DNA of 64,000 nucleotides from Echinostoma caproni (GCA_900618425.1 UZAN01039482.1:34584-98583), one strand, 5' to 3'. Shown: positions 36,250 through 47,853, counted from the stretch's first letter. Made by a program: numbers and translations. Notes: generated from the sequence alone by a model not told the origin.

Positions 36250-39230
36250 ACGTTTCCCATACAAACACAGTTTATCGCATGATAAAGGAATGTTCTAGAA
36301 CATTACATTTACAGAAAGAAAGCAGATCACATCGAAATAAAACCGAAGGTTACAGATAGTTGCAGCTCCGAAATGATTCAAGTATCCAGTAGCCGGAAGG
36401 TTACCGAAGGATATACAGCACATTTTGTGAGCCACCATTGGGATGTGAAAATGTAAATTGCAACGTTTGTTGAAACCAACTATTTGTGAACTAGGTTTTG
36501 AACGCAGAACAAAAGAGGGTGTACTTCATTTCCTGGTTTTCGGTTTATCTCACTGAGGAGAGTCTAGCGGTTGATGAGCGAGATACAAAAAGAAGAAGGA
36601 CCACCCGTGAGGCTGGTTTACCTGTGACTCGAATTTATCGGTCACACAATGTAAATTTCCGTCAGCGAGTATTGTTTGAGTGAGCGCCTTATCGTGGAGC
36701 CCTGACAAATGGGCATTTCGATTAGTGTAAAACAGGCTCATAAGAGAGTTCATTGACCATCACTCTCACAGTTTTTCAAGCTGATACTCCTTTCCTGTCA
36801 CATTCGTGATTTGTCAGGGAGACGTTGGAGACTTTACATAGCTTTTGGATTGGCAAGTTCCGAACTCGAATTCATTCATCACAGAAGTGAATGCTATTGA
36901 TAGCGTTTTATGTGCGTCGGTTACATCGAGTGTGAAAGTTGAAAACTAGGACGCGGCATGTAAAGAGGTTGACTGATTAACATGATTTATTTACCAAGGC
37001 GGTGGGCTGTATGCCGAATAGACTGGCCGAATTAATAATGCGTACAAATGGACAACAATGTTTTGACCAAATAAAATTACAATTCCTGCGTCTTATCCAC
37101 GGGTTAGTTCTATAAATAAATCTTAATCATCTTATCGGTTGCTTTTATAAAATATTTTTAATTTTTAATTTACTTTATGGTTGCTGTATAACTGGTGCAT
37201 GACCAGACGTCGTCAACATTATGAAATCATATATTTAAAAGGTATTAGATGAATGAAAGGAACAATATAAATCAAACGTATGGTATTCCATCCTGTCCTT
37301 GTATAGCCGATTTTCTACCAGTTGAGCTACGACAGCGCACCTATAACAGTGATCATTTCACATTTGACTTACGTTCCCAGCATTAAACTACGATCTACCA
37401 TACAACAATTTGATCAATACACCATGCCTCAGAATTTCATTCGGTGGACTGAATGAATGCTAAGGAAAACCTGTGGTGGCAGACAGCTTACATGTAAACT
37501 GGTTGGTGCCATATGCTCTGAAAGTTGGGTGAAATGTTTAAATGTTAAAAGATTATGCTATCGCTGTGGTCTCGTAGGTAAGCCGATTGTGCGTACGTTG
37601 AACAAAACCGTAGGCTGATCCATTGTGTGGGTGAACTCCCATCAGGGATACTGAACATTTCAAAATTTCAACATAATACTTGAATATACCAAACATCAAT
37701 TTGAATAGTCTTATGAGAGATAATTTAAGAAGGATGTGGGACAGTACCACAATAATTCTTGAAACTATTTATTTAGATAAATAGATGTTGGGAGGGTTCA
37801 ATCAATATCTGTATTCTGAGTTATAGCATTCTGGTGAGAAATAAACAGTGTGCCATTATGCACTGTTTTATGCATTTTAACGCATATCCGACAAAACCTG
37901 CAACTGTGGGTAAACGATAACTCTGGAATATCCCCATTCACTTTTTCTTCCAACTCCTAGAACGCATCTTGTACTATGCACAACAGGTTTTTTCACGTGT
38001 CTATCTCACGTGCTATACTTAATTTAATTCAACTATAAGTGATACATGATCTTTTATCAAACTTTCGATTTATCAAATAAGTCGCCCCCCCCTCATTACA
38101 ATATGCCAGATGCAGTTGGCTATAGTGAATTCCTGATAACTTATAGAACAATTGTAGTTTGTTACCAACAGCTACAAAATCAGTGCAGTAACGAAAATAG
38201 AAGCTTGAACAAAATGGCAAACACATGCATTCTGGTGCCGTGATGAAAACAAATTCCAGTTGAGAACTGCAAGAAAGTGTGCAACATATTCTAAAATTTA
38301 ATTGCAACACACAATGTTGCGAAATTGCACAAGCGCATATGACTTCGTTAAGTTGTTTTCGGGAATATCGAAAGGAAAAGAGCAAAGAAAAGGTGAAGAG
38401 ATTTCTTCGAATTGTGGTGAATGCGATGGGGAGATCGATATCGTCCCCTGGATAATGGGAGAAAACGATACGGATTTGCATAGAAAAATAGCTTAACACA
38501 GAACTTTTCTGTATGGATGTCAAAGAAACTGTTTTATCAAAGAACATTTTTCTATTATAAAATCATCCAGCTTCGGTGGTGTGGGCTAGAATCCAACGGA
38601 GACTACTGGACGTATCACTATTCAGAAAAGTTCTTTTAGCATCCGTTTGCCTTGAAACATGTGAATGACTAATTAATGTGACCTCAAACGTTACCTAGAA
38701 TATCTGCCGTAAAAAAGCGAGATGAGTTCTCAAAAACACCAATCAGTTAAACAATTCCAATATAACCAATGATTAGATCAACAAGGTATGCCTATACCTA
38801 AAATTCAAAATCATCTAAACAAAAGGGTATGTGGTGAACACCAGCAGCATTTGATGTCTATATCATATAGCAGATTTCAAACAAACTGCGATTTAACCAT
38901 TCATGACTCATTCTAAACAAAATGGTGGGTACAACCATGATTAAGTTTCAATAATTTATTGTTTTGAGAAATGAGACTGTGGTATATTGATAACGGTGTG
39001 TTTGTGGCCACATAGGTGAATGATTAACGCATCTACTCAATTTATAGAATAAATCATTTCACCCCGCTCCCATCAAGGATCACAGCGTTGTTAATCACGT
39101 TTGTTTGCACACAATCCGGTGAATACTGGTGGCATTATTAGTCTCCAGTTTGCAAAACGGCAGCTACCTGATTGACCGAGGCCACGAACATGCCTTAAAT
39201 TAGTCCAAGAATGCCATCCATTTTCTCAAA
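36250..39230. other. AT-rich stretch; only a tRNA-like fragment
   Basis: Besides the D-arm-like string at 37313-37345, nothing supported. A degraded tRNA-like string (GTGGCCACATAGGTGAATG) occurs at about 39004-39022. Confidence 0.3.
37313..37345 (-). repeat. tRNA-like D-arm/A-box fragment
   Basis: The minus strand reads TAGCTCAACTGGTAGA, a perfect tRNA D-arm/A-box string, preceded by GTGCGCTGTCG. No anticodon arm or B box follows at the right distance. It is therefore a tRNA-derived relic (SINE head or tRNA pseudogene), not a working tRNA gene. Confidence 0.45.
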
Positions 39231-39239
39231 TTTAACTCA

Positions 39240-39373
39240 TCCTGAACAATGTTTCATTTCATCAGGACATATACATGAATACAGTGTGTGCTCCTGTACA
39301 CCTGATTTAGTACACGTGATAACTTCATATGGCTGACACTGAACACATGCAGCTAAACGCCAGGGTTTTGCTG
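39240..39373 (-). CDS. Candidate Cys-rich exon
   Basis: After a TAATGCTTACAG acceptor, an open block encodes CVQCQPYEVITCTKSG and then YSCICPDEMKHC: six cysteines in about 33 residues, resembling an EGF-like or similar disulphide-rich extracellular module. A possible donor (ATCAG|GTGTAC) lies inside it at 39302, so the 3' boundary is unclear. Confidence 0.3.
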
Positions 39374-39579
39374 CTGTAAGCATTAAATTCACAGCGGTTT
39401 TCAGTGAAGACATTAAACAATCTATGCGCAACTTACCGGGAAGCTAACTTTCCCTGTGCAAATCTGTAGTTTTACACACTTTAGCAGCTTTATTTGTAAC
39501 TGGAGAATGACATACGCTAACGCGTTAAACGATTGGAATCTGGGAAGTCGAGCGCATTATTCCGTTATGTAAATCTAAC

Positions 39580-40828
39580 ATGTTTGCACTGGACTATGAA
39601 CAGATAGATGAATGGGTGGCAGGAAGCGGTTTGCGACCTCTCCTAGCAAAGCTATTTGGGGACAAGTTGAAAAATGAGGTTGCTTATCTTATAAATGAGC
39701 TGGTGTGAGTATTGAAATAGTGTACCACTCGGACTGTCCAGTACAAAATAACATTCAGCCTCACTCTACCTATCATTTAGCGCTAACAACTGCCCGCCTA
39801 ATCGTACTTCCTATACCGATCGCGTCACGATACTGATACGTGTACACATAAGCATGCACTCAGAATGCTGTGTTATGGGTTGCTTTCACTGAGTGACGTG
39901 ACCAAGAGGTATCCTCTTATTTGACCTATTAATCCCACGGACTCGCATTAGCAACCAAAACGAGAAAAAAAGTTCTCAAACCAATACTGAATACAACACA
40001 AACTGCGTTATGTATCGCTCGCGGTCATTGAAACTGATTCCATAAGTTCACTCAAATTGCCAGCATTGAAACAGGGTAATCAGACCAGAATGTTCGAGCA
40101 TGAGTGCCTGTCTCACTTCCACCACCTGGACCACGTTAACGAAGAGAAATGTTTGATACAGTGGTGATTATGTGTAACTGTCACGCGACCAAAGAAGGTG
40201 GGGTGCTATTCTATATCGCTTGGTTCCATTGACAAGGAAAATCAACCTGTACTGACGTTAATCGTTCCACATGTGGCTGCTATTACATTTAACTGTCTTT
40301 CAAAACGAGTTAAATACACTAAACAACCGGATGGGGCCATGATAACGTTGAGTTCACTTAAGAGTGTACTAATTAGGTGCAATTTTTGTATCTGTTCGGA
40401 CGAAAATGTAAGACCATTGAAGAATTAAACTAACAAGCAAAATTCTGTGTTGAAACTGTTGATTGATTTCAAGGTCCATACAAAAAGCCTTTCCATTCAA
40501 CAGAAATCGTCCTGCTGGTGTTTCGCCACCTCACCATTCCAAGCGCACTGCATACTTGTCCATTTTTATTTTCACTCTGGACTGATGAATGAATATCATG
40601 TTGATCTATCCCAATAATTACAGTTTATGTACATTTTTCCATGGGACACCTGAATGGTTTTGAGATATAATTACAGACGGGCAAATATTTGATTCGCTAG
40701 ACATTCGGAAAAAAAACAGATACGGATCAAATGATAGCCACATGTATAAACAGCTAGAAATGCATGCAGGTGAACAAGCGGTGATTGGTCGTGATCCAGC
40801 TAGACTACCTACAGATATCAAAGCATGA
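39580..40828 (+). CDS. Compact multi-exon gene, unrecognised product (first to last exon)
   Basis: Probable first exon 39580-39702 (ATG, then MFALDYEQIDEWVAGSGL, PLLAKLFGDKLKNEVAYL; donor GTGTGA, or GTGAGT two bases later). Exon 2 starts at 40084 or 40089; both acceptor choices keep the frame with the matching donor. It encodes FEHECLSHFHHLDHVNEEK and ends near 40159. A third open block at about 40195-40410 (VLTLIVPHVAAITFNCLSKR) may belong. The terminal exon 40677-40828 has a clean acceptor (GATATAATTACAG) and encodes DGQIFDSLDIRKKNRYGSN, then LEMHAGEQAVIGRDPARLP, with TGA at 40826. Two adjoining AATAAA motifs (40859-40870) end the gene. The junctions around the third block do not all agree in phase. 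Family not recognised. Confidence 0.5.
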
Positions 40829-40858
40829 GGCAGCAGCAGGTACTGGGGAGTGCACAAT

Positions 40859-40870
40859 AATAAAAATAAA
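40859..40870 (+). terminator. Tandem poly(A) signals
   Basis: Two back-to-back AATAAA hexamers start 31 bases after the TGA at 40826-40828. They support the plus-strand terminal exon ending there and a very short 3' UTR. Confidence 0.6.
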
Positions 40871-41679
40871 ACAGCTTCAGGACCCATTTTCGAAATTACC
40901 ATTCCATTTTGTCACCGACAGAATTATTTTAATAATCTCAGTCTCAATACATTAACACGGCGCCCTAGTTTATTTCAAACTTTGAGAAGTTTCTTATTTA
41001 TTTACAGAGGTGTTTATTTAGAAAGATAATGGCAACCCAGATAATTGATCAACCATAGCTTTTAAATTAAAAAAGCTAGTGTACCGCCTGACGGAAATAT
41101 GAATTAGAAAAATAATTGGACCGCATCATACGGGATGAAGATCCTTTCGAATTTGTATCTGTCCCAAATAAAATCGAAATAGAGAAGCGATTGAAGTTTG
41201 CATGTGCCCGTTAAATTGCTTCCCTAAGAATTTCGGTAAATGATCACAAACTTTTATCGGAAAACAGAGAAAGTTAAACACATCTTCAGTAGCGGGTCAA
41301 AGTACTTATGTCTATATCAATGTGATGAATCAACAAAATTATGGGAATAGATGTAATACTTCAGCTGAAACAAAATAGCGAACGAATAACAAAACAATAA
41401 CAACAAAATGCATCAACGATGTGACATATATGGTTGGATAAAAAAGACATCATGGGTCAGGTTGGTTGAGAGGAATAAATGACTTTTAGTATATTGACAA
41501 CAAGATCGTATTTTACCGTGGGGTACAGAACCAGTTAATCTACAGTTTACCAAAAAATATTTTGTTCCCAAATCTACACTTATGAGTCATGATGTGTAGA
41601 CTTAGTCAAGTTTACATGCTGAATAGTAACTCTTCTAAAAGCAATAGGTTTTGTATTTGGGCTTTGTTATTGGTGGCAG

Positions 41680-42507
41680 AAAACTGAACTATATTACGTA
41701 CAACGTGACGATAGAAATGATAGGCTTTTTCGTACCCCAACTACATTTTTGTCTGTTTTTGATAAACGCATTAGCGCGTTTTATACAACTGAGATACAAA
41801 AGTATCATCAGCAATACTTCCAGCGATACACTAAAATGGGGCACGTTCTACTCATGAAGTAAGTTTGAGGCTATCGTCTTGTATTCGACATATCCTATGT
41901 AATTTTACATGATCATATTTAGGGGTTTGCTAGAACTGCATTCTTCGCAGAACGAACGGAATGATTGACAGGTAGAGTTGGAGCATGATCGCTGGGGTCA
42001 CCTGATCAGTTGCATCTTTGTTCCGGTACCTCACCCCAAAACGTTTCGTTTGAGTCACTTACAAAACCCGTGATTGATGTTTTTGATAGTTTTAGTAAAA
42101 TAGAGTCCAGTGATCAACCGTCATACTTGTAGCTGAAACCTGACCCCGAACTACACCGGATACTGATGTACTTGTCAGCTAAGTCAGGATAATCCACAAC
42201 TGCACATCGTTAAAATCAACTGACAACCATGATTATGCGTATACAAAATAAGAACTGGCCTGCCTAAGCATGAATGTCAGATTTCAGCCAATGCTTTGGA
42301 GAGATAAATGCACATAGTGAGACATTTCACACTCATTCTAACGAATCAGGTGCGTAATAGTATATACTTTAATCTAAGCGATATATCTACCGATAAACAT
42401 ACAGCATGTACCTCAAAAGAAGTAGGTTAAACTGTTATGCCGTTGAATTGTGACATCATAATCTTAGTGTGCATCAAAAGATCGTTCGGATATTTCATTT
42501 TGTAAAA
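41680..42507 (+). CDS. Two joined exons of an unrecognised gene
   Basis: Exon 41680-41858: acceptor GGTGGCAG, 59 codons plus two bases, donor GTAAGT. Peptide: ELYYVQRDDRNDRLFRTP, FLSVFDKRISAFYTTEIQK, YHQQYFQRYTKMGHVLLM. Exon 42468-42507: acceptor CATAATCTTAG, VHQKIVRIFHFVK, donor GTAAGT. The phases join exactly (two bases plus one). Both donors are near consensus, and the first exon is long, charged and aromatic-rich, very unlike random AT-rich sequence. A short possible later exon lies near 43940-43978. No start codon or domain was recognised; both ends of the gene are outside these exons. Confidence 0.62.
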
Positions 42508-43008
42508 GTAAGTTTTCTCGTAGTGTAGACATGAAGTTTTATTGAGATTAGTTTGAATGCATCAGAAATCCTTATTTTTGAAAGTTGATTATTTCTTAAT
42601 GGAAGCCAGATTTGAGAGAGTAACAAACTTTAAATGACTGATTTACGATAGGCTTTGCGTCGTATCCTTTTTCATTTTACGCATCGTAAAATTGCTATAC
42701 AGGAAAACCAGATCTTCGTTAGCGATAAGCTTGAGAATACACGTTTTTTACATACATGCATCAGTGTACACCAATAATATGTTATTTTAAATATTAATTA
42801 AGACTGACGAATGAAATTCCGTGAGGTCCAACACCAGTTATTAATAGTAGTATAAACGTGAGAAAGGATGAATTATTCATATCAAAAATGTCATTACTAA
42901 AAGCAGTATAATTCATACTGAGTGGGGTATAAGAACAACGATGAATCGAAAATATGGTCATGTGTAGTACAACCAATTCAATAACCCGATATAGGTAAAT
43001 TATTTGTT

Positions 43009-44371
43009 TTATTGTTTCTTATGGGCAAAGTTGACGTGAAGTAGCGTTCGGTGGTTTGTATTTACTGCTACGCCTTCTCGCATACAAGATTCATCTAAGA
43101 AGGGTAACTCAGAAGGGATTGGACAATGTATACTTCTACAGGCAAAGCATTTGTATCTTTCCTTGTGAGAATGAAGAACCACTGAGTATAACAAATATAT
43201 CTTTCGTTTACTCGTTTGTTCAATGTTATTCATAATCCAGAAGAAATGATAAAACTGATCTGCAATATGGTAAAACTGGACAGCGTTTGAGGTTCAGACT
43301 TTTGTGAATAAATTTAGAATAATTCACAGTGTATTGAGAATGAAATTAAATTAAAAACGTTTTCACCAGGGTACAATAATATTATTTATTGATCTAGACG
43401 ATTACCTTACATTAAAAGCATGGTTATAATTGGAACCTATGTTGATCTGTCACAAGTAAAACAACAAGCAACTTTGAAAAGAATCCTTATCTCTATCGCT
43501 ATCACTGTGATGAAGAATGTCAACAGCTCATATTGAGGAGTGAGGGAAAATCGAAATCAGGGTCATACTTGTCAAGAGTTTCTGGATGTTACTAGTTTAT
43601 AAATGTTATCATACACAATCAGGCAGTTTACTGAACGCCAACGTTCCCTCTTTGTGCTTGACTAGTTCCATAGATGGTACAAGTCATTTCCAGTAGTCTG
43701 GTTGTCACAATCTAACTTCACTGCTCTTAACCAACAACTTGCAATTTGATGGTTTGAGAAAAACAAGAGACAGCATTCGCATCAGCAGGAAACAAGAACT
43801 ATGGTAAGCAGGACCAGGGAACTGATTTGCGTGAGATATGGGACTGAAAAACTAAATTTTCATACATCAGATTATTTGCATGACCTCTCACTCATTCAAC
43901 CGTAACACATGGTAAAATGTCAACCTTGATTAACCTTTTTGAGAAATTTGATGGATCCAAAACGTTTCCTGGTTAAAAAGGTAAATTATTTGTGAGTTAA
44001 CTATGGAATGGAACGATGCAATAAATACGCATTACTTCTGGGACTAAGCGTCGATTGTAAGATTGAAAGTTCTCACTTGGTCTTAGACCACGCTAGTATT
44101 TTGGACCAATAAAAAGTCGGGTTTTCCCTTACTTTGTTTGAATTGAATGCTTGAAACGTCTAAAACGCAAGCACACGTACTTTTCTAATTTCGGACCCTC
44201 GTCGGAGCTATATGTCTAGGTCTCAGTGTTAAACGATCGATTCCGAGATTTGGCATTATTAAACTCGTCCATTTTTGGGATTGCTCAACTACCCTCAACC
44301 TCTTGAAATAATCGTCAGCGGCATTATCCTCTTTCGGATTAATTGCATCCATTGCTTGATGTTCATAACTA
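43009..44371 (-). CDS. 3' end of a gene, two exons, unrecognised product
   Basis: Exon 44371-44300 (acceptor TTTGTTTTTTAG; MDAINPKEDNAADDYFKR) could join by phase to terminal exon 43135-43009 (acceptor TGCTTTGCCTGTAG; HCPIPSELPFLDESCMREG, HVNFAHKKQ, then TAA). The stop overlaps an AATAAA (43008-43013). The donor after 44300 is GTTGAG, which is weak. The alternative is that the 44371 block runs on in frame to a stop at 44185. It lies 0.7 kb downstream of the channel gene on the same strand. None of the likely channel donors is in the right phase to join it, so I treat it as separate. Confidence 0.45.
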
Positions 44372-45064
44372 CTAAAAAACAAACTAAACTAAAGTCTACT
44401 CTAGTACTGACCAAAAACTAGAAAGCTACCGTTATGTTCAGCCGCTCTTTTAAAAATAAAAACCGATAATGTATACATGCAATATGTTTTGGAGTCGATT
44501 CAACATAACGTCTTGATTCCCAGATCCGAATAAAGCCCTTGTGTTTGAGTACTAGCACAGGTTCTGGTTTATATACTTTTCCTATATTTACACACCAAGT
44601 TAGTTTTGTATTTTTGAACTAAAGTAACGTGCAATATCTAGGTCTACCTTGATTCACGATTATAAATGAGTTTTCCTGTTTGAACAATCTATAGTTTCAG
44701 GTTTTCTTACAATTCGAAACAAATTTCAATGCGAACTTCTAGATTCGAAAAACGTAATGGCGTTCTTACACAAAACGTGATGTGCATGATGTTCTGTTTG
44801 ATTCTGTACAGGCTATATACGATGGCTCAGTTTCAGACATTCAGATGGAGAAATATAGTGAACGGTAATTCAAAATTACAAAATAGTTGCGCATGGAGGC
44901 GGTTATGGTTTTTGTTTGTGTGTGTGCAATGTGTGCAAATACTTCGGGAGTATAGTATGGATTGGACATCAAACGGGAACTACTATAAGAGCGTGTGGTT
45001 TCAGTTAATGTCATGATCAGTTTCATTGATTGTAAATGAATGAGTGTGCCTGTGGGCGGGCATT

Positions 45065-46867
45065 TCAAATTTGTACATTTCGGTTCCGCTCACTGTTTGC
45101 ACCTATCAGTAACATGGGACTTGCCTGATTTTCTTGTGCTAATTTGGGTTTTTTAGTTTCTCGGCTTTCACTGTACAACAAATAGATGAACTCTAACAGC
45201 TCGGCGAAAAACGCGGCGGTAACCCCGACGGTCAAGGAACATAAACCACCAACACGACTGACGAGGACATAGGAGCTAAGAACCAACTTTTCATTCTTCT
45301 CATTCAAACTGGTTGATTTTCTTTTCACCACCACATAGGCAAAATCTTCACTATCCAAATTCAAATTTTCCGGAGGCCACTTTGGCAAGTTGGCAAAGTA
45401 GCTTCCGGTACCTTGAGCCAGATTCATAAGTTCCTGATGACGTGGGATGTGAGTTAGATTGTCATATTTCAAATATAATTCCCATTGTTTGAATGCCGGA
45501 TGTTCGGTCAGGTTGGCGTTTGGATGCTCCTGATAGTATGAATACAAGTTTTGTGATGCTTGATTTTGTACCCGAAGCCAATACAATTGCCAGGGATAAC
45601 CTCGCCATTTTGTGATCGACGTTGTGCTTGGGTACTCGTAGTACGTACAACGCGGTAGGCATGCAGTACCATCATATTTTTGCTTCACGGCCTTTTGCAT
45701 CTTCTCGGACAAGCAAGCCAACCGTTCCATAAACGCCGTCATATTTTCGTTGGCACGCAAGCGACCGCAATAAGGCATTTGTTCGGTAGGAGCTACTGGT
45801 CTTGGGTTCAAAACCAGCATACAGCCACATTCCGACATAATTTCCCTCTGTTGATGCACCAGCAGACAACTGGAATGTGTGTAGTTGTACCACTCATCCA
45901 AATCGCGATATCTGTGTGACTCGTTTGCCACTAAACACGGTCGTTTTGGTGTATTTAGTCGATTCCACAAGTACGGCTCGAAAGAGATTTCATTTAATTT
46001 ACCTGGTTCCACGTGCAATCCATCCTTTTCCATGTCAGGCATAGTCCCCGGCTCATGAACCACAATGCGCAATCCACGAGCTTGTTCAAACACGTCGGTA
46101 AAGAAAGCCGGATGAGCTGGTACGTCTCGGTCCCGAGGACTCATGCCCACTACTAGACTGAAGATAGATATATCTTGCGCTTCTGACAATTCCTTTGGTT
46201 CGAAGGTGTAACAATTCATGAATAAATGATGAGAAAAACGGCGCAAATGATATCCTTGTAGTAAGGTACAATTATCCTCAAAAGAGATACTCTGTGCTGT
46301 GAAACGTACACAGCTGAGAAAAATAGCCGGTGAATGACCGAGGTGTATGGTTTCATTGACTGCTAAGTTCTGATAGTAGACACTCAGTGTATCATAGCCC
46401 CAAATGCCAACAGCCAGATCTAACTCATTCCTGTATAACGCATCAAGGACCAGTTTGCGCATGTATTGATTGAATTGGGATGGAGATAAAACCTTAGATT
46501 TGTTCCATAATTCGTAAGCCTCAAATGAAAACGGCGGTTGATGACAAACGGTCAACGCTGGAAATGGAGCTGGGGTGTCCAACTTTACCTGGATATGTAC
46601 ACTGACATCGTAGTTCAAGTAATCCTTGATCAGAGATGCCGTAGATGAAATGAGCAAACAAGTCATACTGAGCACAAACATTAGCCACATGATACGCAAT
46701 ACTTTCGGTCCGGTGTACAGCTTCGACATACCTCGCACGGAGGTACATTTACAAAAGAGACGAAACGCACGATTTGGATGACAACAAAGAGAACGTTCCG
46801 GTTTGACTCCCGTTCCCGTTTTGATTCCGTTCTGGCCATATGTTGTTGGTGTTGCAGCCATATCCAT
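45065..46867 (-). CDS. DEG/ENaC-family amiloride-sensitive sodium channel subunit, intronless, 600 aa
   Basis: This encodes a plasma-membrane cation-channel subunit of the DEG/ENaC/ASIC/FaNaC superfamily. Family members are homo- or heterotrimers that pass Na+ when gated by ligands, acid, peptides or force; the trigger here is unknown. Seen in the translation: a short cytoplasmic N-terminus; TM1 at about residues 57-80; the post-TM1 motif FPALTVC at 102-108 (family FPAVTICN); the hallmark NCYTF at 218-222; a large Cys-rich ectodomain with many N-x-S/T sites; TM2 at about 539-564; and a short charged tail. Length matches the usual 500-700 aa. Start: the first ATG after an in-frame TAG 48 bases upstream; codon 3 is also ATG. 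The frame is unbroken across the whole domain, so no intron is needed. Two oddities: R45-G46 stands where the gating His-Gly normally is, and the filter reads G548-V-T rather than G-x-S. Assignment to a subfamily such as FaNaC is not possible by eye. Confidence 0.93.
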   Translation of the reverse strand: MDMAATPTTYGQNGIKTGTGVKPERSLCCHPNRAFRLFCKCTSVRGMSKLYTGPKVLRIMWLMFVLSMTCLLISSTASLIKDYLNYDVSVHIQVKLDTPAPFPALTVCHQPPFSFEAYELWNKSKVLSPSQFNQYMRKLVLDALYRNELDLAVGIWGYDTLSVYYQNLAVNETIHLGHSPAIFLSCVRFTAQSISFEDNCTLLQGYHLRRFSHHLFMNCYTFEPKELSEAQDISIFSLVVGMSPRDRDVPAHPAFFTDVFEQARGLRIVVHEPGTMPDMEKDGLHVEPGKLNEISFEPYLWNRLNTPKRPCLVANESHRYRDLDEWYNYTHSSCLLVHQQREIMSECGCMLVLNPRPVAPTEQMPYCGRLRANENMTAFMERLACLSEKMQKAVKQKYDGTACLPRCTYYEYPSTTSITKWRGYPWQLYWLRVQNQASQNLYSYYQEHPNANLTEHPAFKQWELYLKYDNLTHIPRHQELMNLAQGTGSYFANLPKWPPENLNLDSEDFAYVVVKRKSTSLNEKNEKLVLSSYVLVSRVGGLCSLTVGVTAAFFAELLEFIYLLYSESRETKKPKLAQENQASPMLLIGANSERNRNVQI

Positions 46868-46869
46868 TG

Positions 46870-47640
46870 TTGGATGTTTCCAGAGAGAATTTGTTTCTAG
46901 GATGAACCAGGAAAACTATCGGCTAATAAAAACAAAAATACATTCGATGGGATGATTTCATTTCGGAGAAAAATGTTTGTTTGAATAAACACATTTGCAC
47001 GGGAGTGATCATACGTTTAAAAGGTTTCGGTCGTAAATTAACGTCAAAAGACTACTGAACCGTTAATAAATTACTGGTCTATGTGTTTCAACCAACCAAA
47101 AACCGAGTGAAATTTCTACCAATCAAGATTCATTCTTTGGTAGTCTAACGTATATTGCACAGTTAGGGATTGCACGGGTTGATCAATTTTGGCATCGGTG
47201 CCTCAAAATAACATGCGAGCGCAAAATGAAGACCAGTCCGACAATTTAAATTACGCTGAATTCAACGAATGGTATGGGTAAGAAAGCTGCATTTGCAACC
47301 TTCAAGCCAAAATTACGTGCCATGAATAAATTCAAATTTCTTTATATCTCTCAAGTGAATCTAACTGATATTTAAGTGATAAGTGATATATGACAAGTTC
47401 ATTTTACATCATATTCTCCTAATTCCTTCTTTGCTTTACAGCGGAAGTAATTAGTTGTAGTACAATTTTCCAACCGCGCCGCAGTTTGTAGTTGCTCCAT
47501 CTAACATTTTAGCAATTAGGATGTCCCTCCAGTCCACGATAGAATGTGGTTTTAAATGGTTGCACCGTTTCGTATAATTCACAAAACTGATTGATAGTGC
47601 TGTTTGTGAGGAGTCTATGATTGTAAAAATACTGGGATAG
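46870..47640. promoter_or_regulatory. Upstream region of the channel gene
   Basis: This holds the 5' UTR and promoter of the minus-strand DEG/ENaC gene by position only. The ATG context (AACAATGG) is reasonable. An in-frame TAG at 46916-46918 fixes the upstream limit of the reading frame. No TATA box or other element can be assigned with confidence. Confidence 0.35.
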
Positions 47641-47641
47641 C

Positions 47642-47853
47642 AGAGTTTGAGGTTACCATTTAAAATACATCAGACAGGTCGTACATGCCTTATTTTGGAT
47701 TATACTGAGGCTACTGAAATATTGAACATCCGAACTCAAACCAGTTGTGTTCCAGAAAATTTTAAACAATATAAAAGTAGTAACAGAAAACGAGCGGAAT
47801 TGATATTGGCCATCAATTGTGCGTGCTCTCGATTATCTGTCTGCGCACATTAA
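47642..47853 (+). CDS. Possible terminal exon, unrecognised
   Basis: An open block after GATAGCAG ends in TAA, with hydrophilic composition (ATEILNIRTQTSCVPENFKQ, SSNRKRAELILAINCACSR). The acceptor is poor and there is no clear poly(A) signal. It could be chance. Confidence 0.25.

Noticed and set aside
38029..38547. 172-codon minus-strand open frame
   Set aside because: Length is notable, but composition is erratic, competing frames are open, and there is no motif or clear splice or poly(A) context. Not supported strongly enough.
40618..40902. 94-codon minus-strand open frame
   Set aside because: It is the antisense shadow of the plus-strand terminal exon with its AATAAA signals.
44300..45067. 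Alternative C-terminal exon of the channel gene
   Set aside because: Possible donors in the channel tail are in phase 1, whereas the 44371 acceptor needs phase 2; the channel already has its own stop.
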